This document shows, piece by piece, positions 1-12,300 of a DNA stretch of 64,000 nucleotides (its first letter is position 1; every line of letters begins with the position of its first letter). The translations under genes and the position numbers were made by a program. Source of the DNA: Eleusine coracana subsp. coracana (taxonomy: Eukaryota; Streptophyta; Magnoliopsida; Poales; Poaceae); the NCBI GenBank assembly GCA_032690845.1, contig CM064420.1, positions 58,578,707 to 58,642,706 on the forward strand, read 5' to 3'. The notes beneath the pieces were generated by a model. The model saw nothing but the letters and a program-made list of their open reading frames with translations. It ran no database searches and was not told the DNA's origin.

Positions 1-539
1 CTTTTGGATCCTTTAAGTCATCTTATCCAAAATAATTTGTGTCTATGTCAATTGCATCAATGTCATCATAGTCAGAATTAGCTGTAGTGCTAGAATCTTG
101 TCTAAATGTCCCATCTGTTGAGGAACCATTGAACAATTCTTTCAGATTGTTGAAAAACTGAATTGGTTTGGTTAGCACCCCACGATCATTCACCTACAAA
201 GCATACCTTTTTAGAATATTATAAAATGAACATACAATTTATATCCAAGTCTCTAGGGTAAGTAGGAAGGTGGGAAGATCAAGACCGTTACCATATTCTA
301 GAGTTGCATAATGGATTATAAGACGAAGTTCTCACAAATGTAAGAATAAAGATAATATTATATTGAAGATTGTTGTAATGTGTGTCTCCTCTATGAGGGG
401 GGGGGGGCGTCCTTGCCGTCTTATATATCCGATTGGCAAGAGTATACATGAAGGTAGAATATAACAAGTCTATGTAACTTCTTTACTTGTCAGATTGACT
501 CGGTCGGTTCCTCCTTATGAGCCATCCTATTATCCACCG
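1..539. other. Intergenic, no gene recognised
   Basis: AT-rich sequence with no supportable coding region. A run of ten or so G lies near 400. The LINE remnant that follows may begin inside this stretch, but I cannot place its left edge. Confidence 0.4.
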
Positions 540-2041
540 ACTTTAGCCTTGCTATGGATACCAGTAAGGTAACTATTCCATAGATTATAGTATGGGACCC
601 ACTCCTTTTAAATACCTTGGCATACCAATGCATCATAGACAGTTATTTATTAGTGATTGGCTAATGATTAAGGAAAAGTTTCATAAAACTAAGCAATTGA
701 AAATGAAAGCTTCTTTCGGTCGGTGGGCAACTAGTCTCGACCTCCAATTCAGTCTTGACTAGTTTAGCCATGTATATGCTCTTTTTTAAAAAAAAAAACC
801 TTAATGGAGTACTTCAAAAACTAGACTATTATCGATCAAGATTCTATTGGCAATGTGACGAACACACGAAAAAGTATATCCTAAGTATTATGGTGGATTT
901 GGGTATTCTAAACCTTGATATCCAAAATAGGTGTCTTTTGTCTAAATGGTTGTTCAAACTACTTAATGAGGATGGTGCTTAACAAAGTCTTTTGAAAAGG
1001 AAATATTTGCCTAGTAAGATCTTAACTCAAGTTAAAAGACGGGTGAGAGACTCTCAATTTTGGACAGGTCTCATGAAAGTTAAAGATCAATTTTTGAAAT
1101 GCAGACATTTTCAAATCAATAGTGGCACCAGAATTAGATTTGAGATAAACACTTGGTTTGGAAATAAACCACTTAGGGCAGAATATCCCAAACATCACGG
1201 TGGCTCAATTGTTGAGTACCACACCTTTGAATGTTTCATAGGGCTTTATGGGACGAAAACTTATTGTCTTGGTATGATCTTGTATCACGATCAATATATT
1301 TTTATTTGGAACTTGCACAATAGTGGTATTTTTAATGTTCGCTCTGTATATAAGTCCATTCTACAAAATGGTGTTATATCTCAAAATTGCATTATTTGGA
1401 AAATTAAAGTGCAATTGGAAATTAAGATTTTTCTGTGGTTCTTAAGAAAGGAGTTACTTTAACAAAAACAATCAAGTCAAAAGGAATTGGAAGGGCGATT
1501 TGAAATGTTGTTGTTGTAGTAAACTTGAGATCATATAACACCTTTCTTGGATTGTCATTTTGCTCTTTTTTATGGAATACCATTTATATTATTTTTGGAA
1601 TTTAATCACCATCTAGCATGTCAAATATGTTTGATTCTTGGCTAAATGGTTTGAAGCCAAAGCTTAAAAACCAAATTCTATTAGGTGCCGTGGCTCTATA
1701 TTGAACCATTTGGTTAAATAGAAATGATATGTTATTCGATGATACTAAGTCTAACACTTTTTTCAGATAATCTTTAGAACAATATATTGGATCCGTATTT
1801 GGTCCTTCCTACATAAACAAGAGGAGGATAGGAGGATGATCAAGGATGGTTGTAGGCTACCGAAAAATGTGACCATGGAAATTTTTACCAGATTTGGTTG
1901 GAGGTTTTCGAATAGAATATAAGCTTAGCCTCTCTTATTCGAATTTGTATCCTCTATATAATTATCTCTGTTGGGTCCGAGTTGGGAGCCTAAGTGCTTT
2001 TGAATGATGTGTACACCTTTTGTTCCATTCTCTTCAAAAAA
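540..2041 (+). mobile_element. Decayed LINE (non-LTR retrotransposon), 3' half
   Basis: Broken reading frames resemble the C-terminal part of plant L1-type reverse transcriptase. A PFKYLGIP motif lies near 599-622, the usual end of the RT core in plant LINEs. Downstream come a W-rich thumb-like region (about 780-985) and a segment with zf-RVT-like spacing (992-1462). Several in-frame stops separate the pieces, so it is dead. The right edge is a short A run at 2034-2042, which fits a LINE tail. The endonuclease and most of RT are missing on the left, as in typical 5' truncation. The element ends only about 320 bp before the start codon of the next gene. Confidence 0.75.
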
Positions 2042-2042
2042 A

Positions 2043-2362
2043 ATTCCACATAGACATAGCACTGTCTGCGGCTGACCTACGTCGATCGATCCCGTTCCCC
2101 GAGTGACGGCGGAGGAGCAAACACGCTCCGACCGCCGCCACCCTCCGCTCCTCGTCTTCCGCGCGGGGCCTCGGCTCCGGGCCCGTGCAATCGGGCCTCT
2201 TCGCCTCCATCACAACGCGCTCCCCGCGGTAAGGAAGCATGTGATCTGTGCTACTCTTCTCATTCTCTCCACCCCTCCGCCCGCTTTGTTTTCGACGAAA
2301 TGCTGCGTCGAGCCGTGCTCACTGCCCCCTTCATCTTCCCTCCCTCCACGCAGGTCGCCGCG
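2043..2362 (+). promoter_or_regulatory. 5' leader of the complex I subunit gene with probable 5' UTR intron
   Basis: GC-rich leader between the LINE tail and the start codon. A consensus donor (GCG|GTAAGG, intron from 2229) and an acceptor (ACGCAG|GTC, exon from 2354) suggest a 125-nt intron nine bases before the ATG. The transcription start is not visible. A TATATAA-like stretch at 1955-1961 would lie inside the LINE. This is inference from splice consensus only. Confidence 0.45.
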
Positions 2363-4841
2363 ATGCTGCGCAGCTTCCCGCAGGCCCGGAGGCTCCTCAA
2401 GTGAGCTTTTACCCTTCGCTTGTTCCTTGCCTCTCCTTGTCCCTACAGTTTTATGACGTTTCGCCATGCGTATGTGGGGGGAATGACAGGCGGATGGGAT
2501 TTGAGAAGGAGGACGCCTACTTCTTCAAGCAGATGGGCAAGGCCATGCTTTGCACCTACACGCTCTTCGGAGTCGCCTGGCTCTGGAACGAGACTTCCCC
2601 GCTCGGCTGGTGGACGCTCAAGCCCCGCCCCAAGGTACTAATAGCCCTCACTGGTCCCCCGTCATGTTCTTGAGCCCCTGGGTTGTGCTGTGAGATTGTA
2701 ATTGTTTATTTTTGCTTGTCTGGAATTGGAGGATGTAACAGCTTGTGCACTTCGCACTCGTGTTCTATTAGAACCTCCTGTAGTCTGTGTATTGCTTACA
2801 ATCGAATTATGGAAGTTAATACTATATGGGAATTTCAATTTTTAATTGCTTCACTGATATTATTAGTTTTACTCAATCTTTGATGGTGTGTAATGCACTT
2901 TCATTTACCTTTCATTACGAAAGAGAGTGAGAAAATGCCCTCCTGTTTTAGAAATGATGTATGTTTCTGGACCAAGTCTAGGCTTAACGTTGGGATATAT
3001 ATTATTACTTCCCTTTTGAATTGCTTAATTTTATTTGACCTCTCCCCCTCAAAAATTGAATATTGTAAGCTATATGTTTGAAAAGTTATGCACTTACCCT
3101 ATCTTGGCCCGGGAGGTAAATATAATTAATATACATCACAAGGCATATTTAGTCTCAGCTGTGGTAAAAGTAATTGTGGGGGTTTTATCAAAGATTTAGT
3201 TACTTCCTTCTTAAGGAACAAATAAACCACTAAATTTTGTTTTATACTTTCATATTTCATTTTTTAGAATCCTATATGCTACAATTAGATCAGCCATAGT
3301 ATTTTAAAGCCTTGGGCTTCACATTACCAAAAGGCTACATAAGTGAGTTGCTTGCTAAGATTTTGGAAGAACACATCCAACCTTATTGAAAAAAAAAATG
3401 GTAGGAACCCTACCATTTATCATAGTAGAAGAGAGTTTTAAACGCGTATGCCAGCCTCATTGGCTGGAACCAAGGCAAGGCAACTACATGACAATAAGAA
3501 GCATCGCCTCATAAGTCATAACAATGAAACTCAAGGACAACTTAACCATCAAACAACACACCTCAGATTTGCAAACTCGCCCTAGAATCCTCCTTTGCCA
3601 AATGACGAACCACTGCAGATTGGAGTGAAGAAGCTTAAGATTTCCTTTGATTTGCTGTTCTAAAGATTCCAACACACATTCCACTGATCTCATGGTTCGA
3701 ATCAAAATTCTTGCCTTTCTGTCGAAACTGAAGTTGTGTCCCATACTTCTTTTGCATAGTTACATTTAGTGCAAAGATATATTGATGTTTCTGGTTCTTG
3801 GTTGTGGACGACACAGGACTCATTGTGTGGCCCGGCTGTGACCAACTTGTTTTTGTACTAGAAGCCAAGCAAAAAAGAAAAAAAAAATCTGTTCTTCCCT
3901 TGAGCTTCTCAAATGAGGTGTGATTTTTAAATGACAAACAAAAGGAACCCTGGAATTGAAGGTTGTATGGTGATTGAACACCAAGTTATTAAGTTCCATC
4001 TACACAAAATTTATTGTGGACTTCCAGCTGGGGCACAACTCCCCACAGCTCTGTTATGCATTTTCCTTGCATCCTTCTGCTGCCCCAGCTTTAAGAATGA
4101 CACTCAAGAAATGAATCTAACAGGCGTTGAAAGAGATATACTGTCCTGTAAGGTTATAGATGACAAGCCTGCAAATATACATTTCAGCCTGTACTGGGGT
4201 CTCAATGCATCCATGCTCCACAGATAACAGGGTTCTTTGGATAACTGATACATGGTTTCCTGAACTATGATGCTTCAATTCTTGCCTATAACTATCTTCA
4301 ATTATATCGGCAAAGACACACCTCAAGCATGCTACTACATTTTGAATGATGCTGTGCCTTAAAACTTATTGTGTTTATGCATTACCAAAAATATATCCAT
4401 GATAAGATTTATGGCAAAACATGCCTACTTGTAAGAATCATGTAGGAATATAGGATAATCTCCACTTCCTTGCATTTTTTCATCAGGGTTACTGTGGACC
4501 ATTATTTCTAATGCCTATCCTTTAAAGAAGCTTTGCTGTCACTCTATGCTTTCTAAGATGATAACATTTTGCAGGAAGAAAGAGAAATGGCACACCTTTA
4601 TGAGCGCAGGGAATTCCCATATCCAGGTGATGAAGAGGCAGTCGAGGAGTTTATAAAAAGTGGAGGTGCTCTTGGCACAACAATTGGACCTAAAGGTTTT
4701 GCTGACGCCAACATGGATTCTGACAACATGCAGAAGCAGCTGCAGTCAAAAAAGTTTGAGCAGGAAGCACAAAAACTATGGCTTCGCATGAGGAATGAGG
4801 TTATTCAGGAGCTCCAAGAGAAGGGATTTGATATTGAATAA
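2363..4841 (+). CDS. Mitochondrial complex I accessory subunit, ESSS/NDUFB11-like
   Basis: Three coding exons, 2363-2400, 2490-2634 and 4575-4841, join in phase to give a 149-residue protein. The start is the first ATG after a probable 5' UTR intron, and the N-terminus (MLRSFPQARRLLK) is basic and arginine-rich like a mitochondrial targeting peptide. One hydrophobic segment at about residues 30-46 (AMLCTYTLFGVAWLW) would be a single inner-membrane helix. It is followed by NETSPLGWW and a soluble tail with LYERREFPYPGD and a charged C-terminus ending GFDIE. Length and pattern fit the plant family annotated in Arabidopsis (At2g42310, At3g57785) as the ESSS subunit of NADH:ubiquinone oxidoreductase. 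This family would be in the membrane arm of respiratory complex I. The family name is recalled and the homology to animal NDUFB11 is distant. The large second intron holds an old LINE piece. Confidence 0.8.
3450..3960 (-). mobile_element. LINE fragment (zf-RVT region) inside intron 2 of the complex I gene
   Basis: Read on the minus strand, broken frames show CVVHNQEPETSIYLC then CNYAKEVWD, the cysteine pattern of the zinc-binding domain at the C-terminus of plant LINE reverse transcriptases. It has frameshifts and stops and lacks the rest of the element. It lies opposite to the host gene and more than 600 bp from either exon. Confidence 0.6.
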
Positions 4842-5758
4842 AGTTTCAGTTCTGCGTTCTGGTCAGACTTGGGCAGTCACCATTGGAACTGATGAATCAT
4901 AAATGTGAATGTATGTAGTATGTACCACAATTATCTCCTATTCTGGCATGCCGCTAGTACTATCTGATTATCAGTAATTTATTTTGCCTTGCGGTCAACT
5001 GATTGTCTTTAGCTCATTTCACCCTCCAGAAAAGCAGTTGCTAACTGAGCATCAAAAGAAATGTTTCGCCCTCGAAGAAGTCCACAATGTAAAGCACGTC
5101 TGTGCCTAAAGGCACATCCGCACATGCACCATATACCCATACCATTGAGGATGCATTGGTACACATGGTACTCCATATTCTACCAGTATAAATGCATTCC
5201 AGGGCGTCCACAGTAATGTATAGATGGGTTGCTTTGTGCTCCTATGGGTCTCCACTGCTTTTCTCTAAACTCTATATTCTTCAATCTTGGCCACGAAGCT
5301 TCAATCTTTTTTTTTTCCCGAGGAATAGCTTCGATCTTTTGTTAGGTCTGGGCTGGTGATCCTAGTATTATGGCCTATGGAGATTGATGAAGCATATACG
5401 TGATTGTAAAAGTCTGCACTACCCACAGTGAGGTGTTTTTGTTTTTGGCTGTCTGCTACTCCCTCTGGTATAGATTAATTGATGTCGTTTGGCCAACAAT
5501 TTCATTTAAAAATGAACTAGAAATGTTATCTTAACATCAACAATTAAAAACAAGAATCAAACAACAAAATAACAGAATAAGATGTCATTGTAACTTCACA
5601 GCCACATTATGAGGAGCACAATATTGAGACTCTGTTTTATCCATGAGTTTGGTAGCAAACTTTGATAGCATTGTTACCTCCTTTACCAATACTAATCCCA
5701 GTGGAGTGAGTACAATACCAAGATGCCAATTGAACCAAGATAATGGTCTAATAATCTT
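4842..5758. other. 3' flank of the complex I gene; possible Stowaway fragment
   Basis: No coding region. The 3' UTR probably ends within the first few hundred bases. At 5459 a TA followed by CTCCCTCTGG and GATTAATTGATGTCG resembles the left end of a Tc1/mariner-type (Stowaway) MITE. I could not find the matching right end, so it may be a truncated copy of roughly 110 bp. Confidence 0.35.
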
Positions 5759-7016
5759 AAAGCATCTCCAAGACACTAGGTAAAATGTTAGCTAAATTTA
5801 GAGTTTTTATCTTTTTTTATAAAAAATAGAAAACATCCTAGAAATACGAGCTGGACCAACAGACTAGCCAAATCTTTATTTTGTATATTTTATAACTCAT
5901 CATGTCATCATGGATTTTTTTAAGCCATCCTGTGTGTGTCGTATGCTAATTTCGCCAACGCCTGTATCCTTCGTCCTTGCCCACTACGTCCCTGATCAAA
6001 GGTTGAGTGCTCAGTTAGGAGCTGAATCGCCCTCGCCTATGCGAGGCAAAGGCGCCTCTCGCCAACGACACCTGCCTCCCCTCCCCACTGCCTCCTCATC
6101 TGTCATCGATGGCAGGCGGCATGCCCCGCCGCCTTACTGTGCCACCCCGCCGCTCCTTCTGTCCTGCCCTTCGTTAACTCGCCGGCTCTGACGCACCCAC
6201 CAGCGGCCACCACCATGGTTGGCGGCGACGTCGCTGCCTCGCCGCTCGCCCAACCAACCACCGTCGTGATAACTCGTCCAATCCAATGCCCCTGCCCTTA
6301 CTCCTCCCACCGCCGGTGACCACCACCACGGTCGGCCTTCCTCCATTTTCTATATCCGACAGAAAGAGGATGAAACTTGAAAATACAAACTCTACGCAGC
6401 TAAAGAGTCTCAGGACGACTAGTGACGCATCAGCATCGAGAGGTGGAAGATGAATAGCGCGAAGGGCGTTGGCGTTGACGTTGGCGAGCGTATGCCAATG
6501 CAATTCGCTCCAATTCAGTTGGGTGTTTGTTGCTAGGTGCATCCCTGATGAAAAGCTAGTGCATAAAGCTGTTTTTGCTTTCTAGAGAACTAGAGTAGAG
6601 GTGGCTTTTACGGAAATCTTGAAGACACGCGCGTGAAGGCTAGGACGACGTGTGGGAGTGAAAAGCTGCACGCGGGAAGGGACGCGTGTGCCCATGAATG
6701 AGGATAGCGAGCATCGAGGCCTCGACAAAGATAGCGAGGAAGGGAGCGTGGATACCTGGCGAGAAATTTGCCAAATGAAATAGCTATTCTGTTGGACATA
6801 GTTTTTTTAGCTGGTATTTAATATTTCATATTTTTTTAGCTTTCAGTCGATTGAAAATTCATTTATTATTTTATCTGTTGATTTTTTTAAAAAAATATCT
6901 ATATAATAATTATAAATTATTAAATCTAGATTCATTAGCTCATAAAGTGATTAAAAAAAACCCTTAATATTTATATTCTGGCTAACAGCTCTATTTACAG
7001 ATTGTGTTGATTGTTG
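5759..7016. mobile_element. Old non-autonomous DNA element split by the Mutator-like insertion
   Basis: The left edge reads AAGCATCTCCAAGAC. The sequence just beyond the Mutator-like element (15256-15275) reads TTGTTGAAGATGCTCT, close to its reverse complement. Subterminal pieces also match in inverted order: GACCAACAGACTAGCC near 5851 and its counterpart near 6780-6796. The simplest reading is one ~1.3 kb element with AGAGCATCTYCAA-type ends, interrupted a few bases from its right end at 7016. The inside is a GC-rich region (5940-6560) without a credible gene. The superfamily is uncertain, and I found no clear target duplication. Confidence 0.45.
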
Positions 7017-7316
7017 GGAATTTTTTTATTTTGGCCCTTTTTTCTCTAATTTTTTTTTAAAGAGCATCCCGGAACTAAATTTGCAACCTCTGGCCCTTTT
7101 GGTCACGCCGAACTACGAGGCGTCTGCATATGGCGCGACCGGTGGCCACGTCGTCCATGTCTAGCCCGCCTGGGGCCCGCGCTTAGTCACGCCAAGTCAT
7201 ATGGCGCGACTCAATCGCGCCCATCTATTTGGCGTGACCGAGCGGGTATGTACTCGGCGCTCGAGCCCCTTTTTCCTTTTCCTTCTCCTTTCTTCCTCCT
7301 CGTGTCGGCGCCTGTT
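7017..7316 (+). repeat. Left terminal inverted repeat of the MULE
   Basis: Begins GGAATTTTTTTATTTTGG and runs through GGTCACG, a run of CGCGAC/CGTGAC motifs and a CT-rich tract to GGCGCCTGT. It matches the reverse complement of 14950-15255 along its length, with scattered mismatches and small indels. Confidence 0.8.
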
Positions 7317-7726
7317 CCTCTCTCTCTCTCCCGCGTCGCCCGACAGTTCCTCCGTTGCCGCGACCTCGATTCTTGGCGGAGGAGCCCTAAACTCGCCGGG
7401 GTTGATGCTTGAAGGTAACTCCCTCACTTGAACCGAATGGATTTGATTTTCTATCTATATTTAGGGGTAGCTAGGGTAGCTAGGGTTAGGTTGATTTAGT
7501 GTCGATTTAATATTTGCATAATGTGGTTGATTCTATTGTAGTCGGTGTGCACGTATCTATAATGTAGGGTTCTAGATTATTTTACCATTGTATTACTTTA
7601 ATTTTAGGTAAGCATATAATCTTATGGTGTAGGTATTTGTGTTGTAGGTTGATGCATTATTAATTTTAGTAATATAATTTTTAATGGAAACGTGGCTTTG
7701 TGTTGTAGATGAATCGTGTGATATAA

Positions 7727-8308
7727 TTGTTTACAAATAGAATTGTTAATGAGGTTAATGAATTTGATAACATGAAAGAGCAAGTGTTGATATTTGTCAA
7801 ACCGCCGGAATTTAGTGAGGTTGTGGACAGAGTGAAAGAAATAATTGGGGTTGATTGTGATGTTAGATTGTGTGGGAGGTTTGATGCTATTGGTGGTGGT
7901 AGGCCTCGTTATATTATTTTTTAGTTGGCATCGGAGTATGAGTGGAAATTGTATCAAGAATGTTTGAGGGATAGTCCAGTTAAAGTTACGGAGGTGATCG
8001 CTGAAGTAGTAATTTATGATAATATTACGGATGTAGAACATTTACCGTTGAGTTTGGATATTGATGGTGTTGAAAACATGACTCAAGACGTACCTTGTTC
8101 TCCACCTGAACGTCGGTCATGTGGTGATTAGGTGGACAGTCCATTAAATGAAGGATTGACAATGGTAATTGCCGGAAATGGCGGAACAATCAAAACATTC
8201 GCACAACTGAACAATGAAGTATTTCCACTTGCATTTGTGAATAATGATTTTAGTGATGATGTTTTTGAGGAGGAGGGTCATAGTGATGGCGGTAATATGG
8301 ATGATCGT
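7727..8308 (+). pseudogene. MULE transposase-like N-terminal ORF, 5' part, broken
   Basis: One frame covers this stretch with stops at 7922-7924 and 8129-8131. The residues QVLIFVKPPEFSEVV and CGRFDAIGGGRPRY resemble the N-terminal PB1-like domain of plant MuDR-type transposases, which often reads VFVKPP...GRFD. After an acidic stretch the frame is cut at 8308 by the Copia insertion and continues in the same frame at 14846. The catalytic DDE part and SWIM zinc finger are absent. Confidence 0.6.
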
Positions 8309-8665
8309 TGTTACAAACCTTATGTTTTAAGGTTATGGGCTCATACCGAAAGGCAACAAACGAGTTCTAGTCAGACTCGTTTCCTACCCGAGTCACAGTA
8401 TGACTCGATTCCAAGTCCCAGTAGGATTCTGCCTACCCGACTATATATATGTAACCAGGTGCACCCGTATTGAGGAATTCCAGTGAATAATAGAGATTAG
8501 CACCACCCGACTTTGTCTCTTGTGTCTCTTGTCTCTATTGATCTCGCCAGGTTGGAAAGGGAGACGGGGAACTCTGCCATCTACCTCATGCTCAAGTTGC
8601 TGCCGAGAGAGAAGGGATCAGATCGGGGGATTTGTGACGGCTGCCAAAGGCCATATTTTACAACA
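8309..8665 (+). repeat. 5' LTR of the Copia element
   Basis: 357 bp, starting TGTTACAAACC and ending TTTTACAACA. An ACTATATATATG motif near 8440 is a plausible promoter TATA, and the copy at the 3' end keeps it. It is the same length as the 3' LTR. Confidence 0.92.
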
Positions 8666-9315
8666 CGTTATCAGCAGCTATCCATTGAACTACGATATAC
8701 TGTCAAATCCCCACCGAATCTCCCTATTTGATGGATTCGGGTGGTCCATTTGGTCTGTGTTAGATTGATTCTAGCATGATTGATGACCCGTATGATTGAT
8801 GTTGGATTCAATTTTCTGCATGAAAATTAGCCCTGTTGAGCTACCCGATTTTAGGTTATTTACTTGATGTTTCCATATACGACATAATGGTTGATGCACG
8901 ATGCTGAAAATCACTGATGGTTGCTTGTTGCTTCCATGAAAACGTCATCAGTTTGGCTAATTGGGTATCTAGTGATCTTGGCGATCACTTAAACAGGAAG
9001 TCTAGTTGATTTTCAAATCGGGTTGATCTCGTTGATCACACAAGTGTGGAAATTTCATGTTTTTCGTGACCGACTCGGATTTTTTTAAGTAGTCCTGGAA
9101 TCCGGGTAGAACACTCACCGTGTTAGAATTGGACTCTATTCTAGTTCCGACTAGGATACGGAAACTTCCATATTTTTATATGGTAGCACCCCTATGGAAG
9201 TTTCACATGGTTTTTACTTGATGATATCATGTTTCTGAAAATAGTTTTATATCTGACCCATACATCACAACCCTACATCGGATTCATGCTAATTCCTGGA
9301 GTATTTGCATGATAG

Positions 9316-12300
9316 GTGATGACAAACATTGCATCTCAGCAATTCCCGCCACTTGCGTTGAACGGAAGTAACTATCAAACCTGGGTGAATTATTATGTCA
9401 ACCACCTGAAGGCAATGGGATTGAGCCATACAATTGCTCCACGTGCACCTGATGATGCCGCAATTCCTGAAAATGAGGTCGCTAAGGCTTATATTTTCAT
9501 ATGGCATCACATCCATCCTGATCTCATGTTGGAGTATTAGGTAGTGCAAGATTCTCTTGCGCTTTGGATGGTACTTGAGGATCGGTTTGGTAAGCGCAAG
9601 TCGGTACTTCTGCCTCGAGCACGCAATGACTGGGGTCAGCTTAGATTCCTTGATTTCAAGACAGTTGAGGAATATAATCATCCACTGCATCGCATTGTTG
9701 GCCAACTCCAATTTTGTGGGCAACAAGTTACTGACGAGGAGATGATTGAAAAGACACTTGAAACTTTTCACCCAACGAATATGGTACTCCAGCAGCAATA
9801 CCGGAATAGAAAGTTCAGGAAATATTCGGACCTGATACATGTCCTGCTGATAGCTGAGGCCCAGAACTCGCTTCTGCTTAAAAACTTTAACATGCGCCCT
9901 GCCAGAACACAAGGCTTGCCTGAAGCACATACTACTGTACATGATGGCAAGGGCAAAACCTATAATAAGGGTCATGTTGGAAGTGGAAAACAGAGCAAAA
10001 AGGGTAGAAAATTCAAGCATTTTGACAAGAAAGGCCAGAAGCTGAATAACCAGGGGAAGGGAAAAGGCAACGACCCCGATAGTGATGGGGCTAAAAACCC
10101 CAAAACGGGTTGTTTCCGTTATGGATCACTAAACATTGGTCCTGCACATCCACTACCGAGAAACACCTGATTGATATGTATCAGGAGTTCAAAAAGCGCC
10201 AAAACCCGGAAGTTAACTTCGTCCAAATCCCGGTACCAGTGGATACCAGGATTGATGACCCGGTTCCTGAATCGGATTTGCCTGTTGCACCATCAGATCT
10301 TCTAGCCGAAACTGGTGATATGGACGTTGATAACGACCCAATTTCTTCTGGTACTGTCGTAGGTGATGCTGATGGTGACATTGATCTTGATGAAGATTAT
10401 CTTAATGATGAACTATATGCGGACATTGAGTAGTCCCGTTTGTTAATTTGCTTAGAGTTTGTGATGGTCGTGATGTAATAAGTGCTCTTGTTGAGCCAGT
10501 CCCGTGTTAAACTTGCTTAAGTTTGGGTCAATAGCTTGTATGCTTTTACTTCCATAATAATGATATGTGCCTATGATGTCTTGTTCTATATGTGCAATTT
10601 TTATGATTTGGTTTATGCACGTATGTAGCCTCGTTATATCCTCATAGTGAGCGCTAACTTAGAAAACATTGAATTTTCTAAAATAGAACAAGATGTATGT
10701 TCCGATGGAGGTTGACGCTGAACCGTGCCTGGTTGATTGTGCTGCCACAAACTCAATACTTAGAGAGACTAAGTACTTTCAGACACTTCAGAAAAGGACT
10801 GAAGATGTACTTACCATTGCTGGTCGCAATGGGCATATTGTAGGCTCTCGATGAGCTACAGTAGTACTCCCGAATAATACTAAGATCTTCATTGATGAAG
10901 CATTCTTGTATCCGGGAGCTGAATGAACTCTCCTCACCTTCAAAGACATCGGTCATAGCGGTTATCATGTTCAAACCGCAAGTGAAGGCAGGGCTGAATT
11001 CCTGTACATCACTGATGATCATAATGGTGTATCCAAAGTACTTGAGAAAGCGCTGGGTACCTCCAATGGAATATATTACACTCAAATTAAGCCCCCGGAA
11101 GAATATGTTGTTATGCCTACAATTTTTAAGAACCCAGAATCGTTTAGAATCTGGCATGAAAGACTAGGTCACCCTGGATTATCAATGATACGTCGTATTG
11201 TCAATAATTCTGCTGGTCATAACATCAAAATGACTCAATTCCCAAAACCAGAAGATTTTAATTGTGATTCGTGTGCCAGGAGCAAACTTATCACTAGACC
11301 GTCTTACCTGAAGATAAAGAACGAGTCTCTGAGTTTCCTTGAGCGGATTCAAGGTGATATCTGTGGCCCGATTAGTCCTTCATCGGGGCCATTTAGATAT
11401 TTTATGGTACTTATTGATACCTCAACGAGGTGGAGCCATGTATGCCTATTGTCTACACGGAACCATGCTTTTGCAAAGATCATTGCCCAAATCATCCTAT
11501 TGTGTGCTAGTTTCCCGGAGAACCGCATTAAGGCAATTCGGATGGATAATGTTGCTGAGTTTACCTCAAAAGCATTCAATGACTATTGTCTTGCTTTGGG
11601 CATTAATGTTGAGCACTCTGTACCTTATGTTCATACTTAGAATGGGCTTGCCGAGTCATTGATCAAGAGAATCAAGTTGATTGCTAGACCGCTTCTTGAA
11701 GATAGCAGATTACCCACCAGTTGTTGGGGTCATGCGGTCCTGCACGCTGCCGCTTTAATCCAGTACCGACCGACTGCATATCATTCAACTTCCCCGTTTC
11801 ATTTAGCACGTGGTCAAGAACCGATGATTTCCCATATGCGAAAATTCGGTTGTGCTATTTTTGTGCCGATATCACCACCTCAGCGTACATCTATGGGGCC
11901 TCGCCGAAAGATGGGGATATACATTGGTTATGAAACTCTGTCCATAATCAAGTATTTGGAGCCTAGAACTAGAGACTTATTCACGGCTCGGTATGCTGAC
12001 TATATCTTCCATGAAGATCACTTCCCGACATTAGGGGGAGGATTGTACCTAAATTCTAAGGAATGCCGGGAAATCCAATGGAGTGCCAGTAGCATACAAT
12101 CTCTTGACCCATGTACTAAAGATACTGTGCTTGAAGTTCAGAGGATCATAAACCTGCAACAACTAGCCAATAAATTGCCTGATGCATTTACCGATTTAAG
12201 TGGAGTGTCAAAGTTGTATATTCCTGCAGCCAATGCACCGGAAAGAGTTGAGATACCTCTGAAGGGTTTGAACTCATCTCAAGTCCCTCGTCCTAGGAAA

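Noticed and set aside
3692..3701. GGTTCGAATC, a tRNA T-arm-like motif
   Set aside because: It lies in the minus-strand LINE piece and no acceptor stem, D-arm or anticodon arm can be built around it. No tRNA gene was found elsewhere either.
9289..10020. 243-residue minus-strand open frame across Copia gag
   Set aside because: It mirrors the gag region, which has a clear gag match on the plus strand. No family resemblance on the minus strand.
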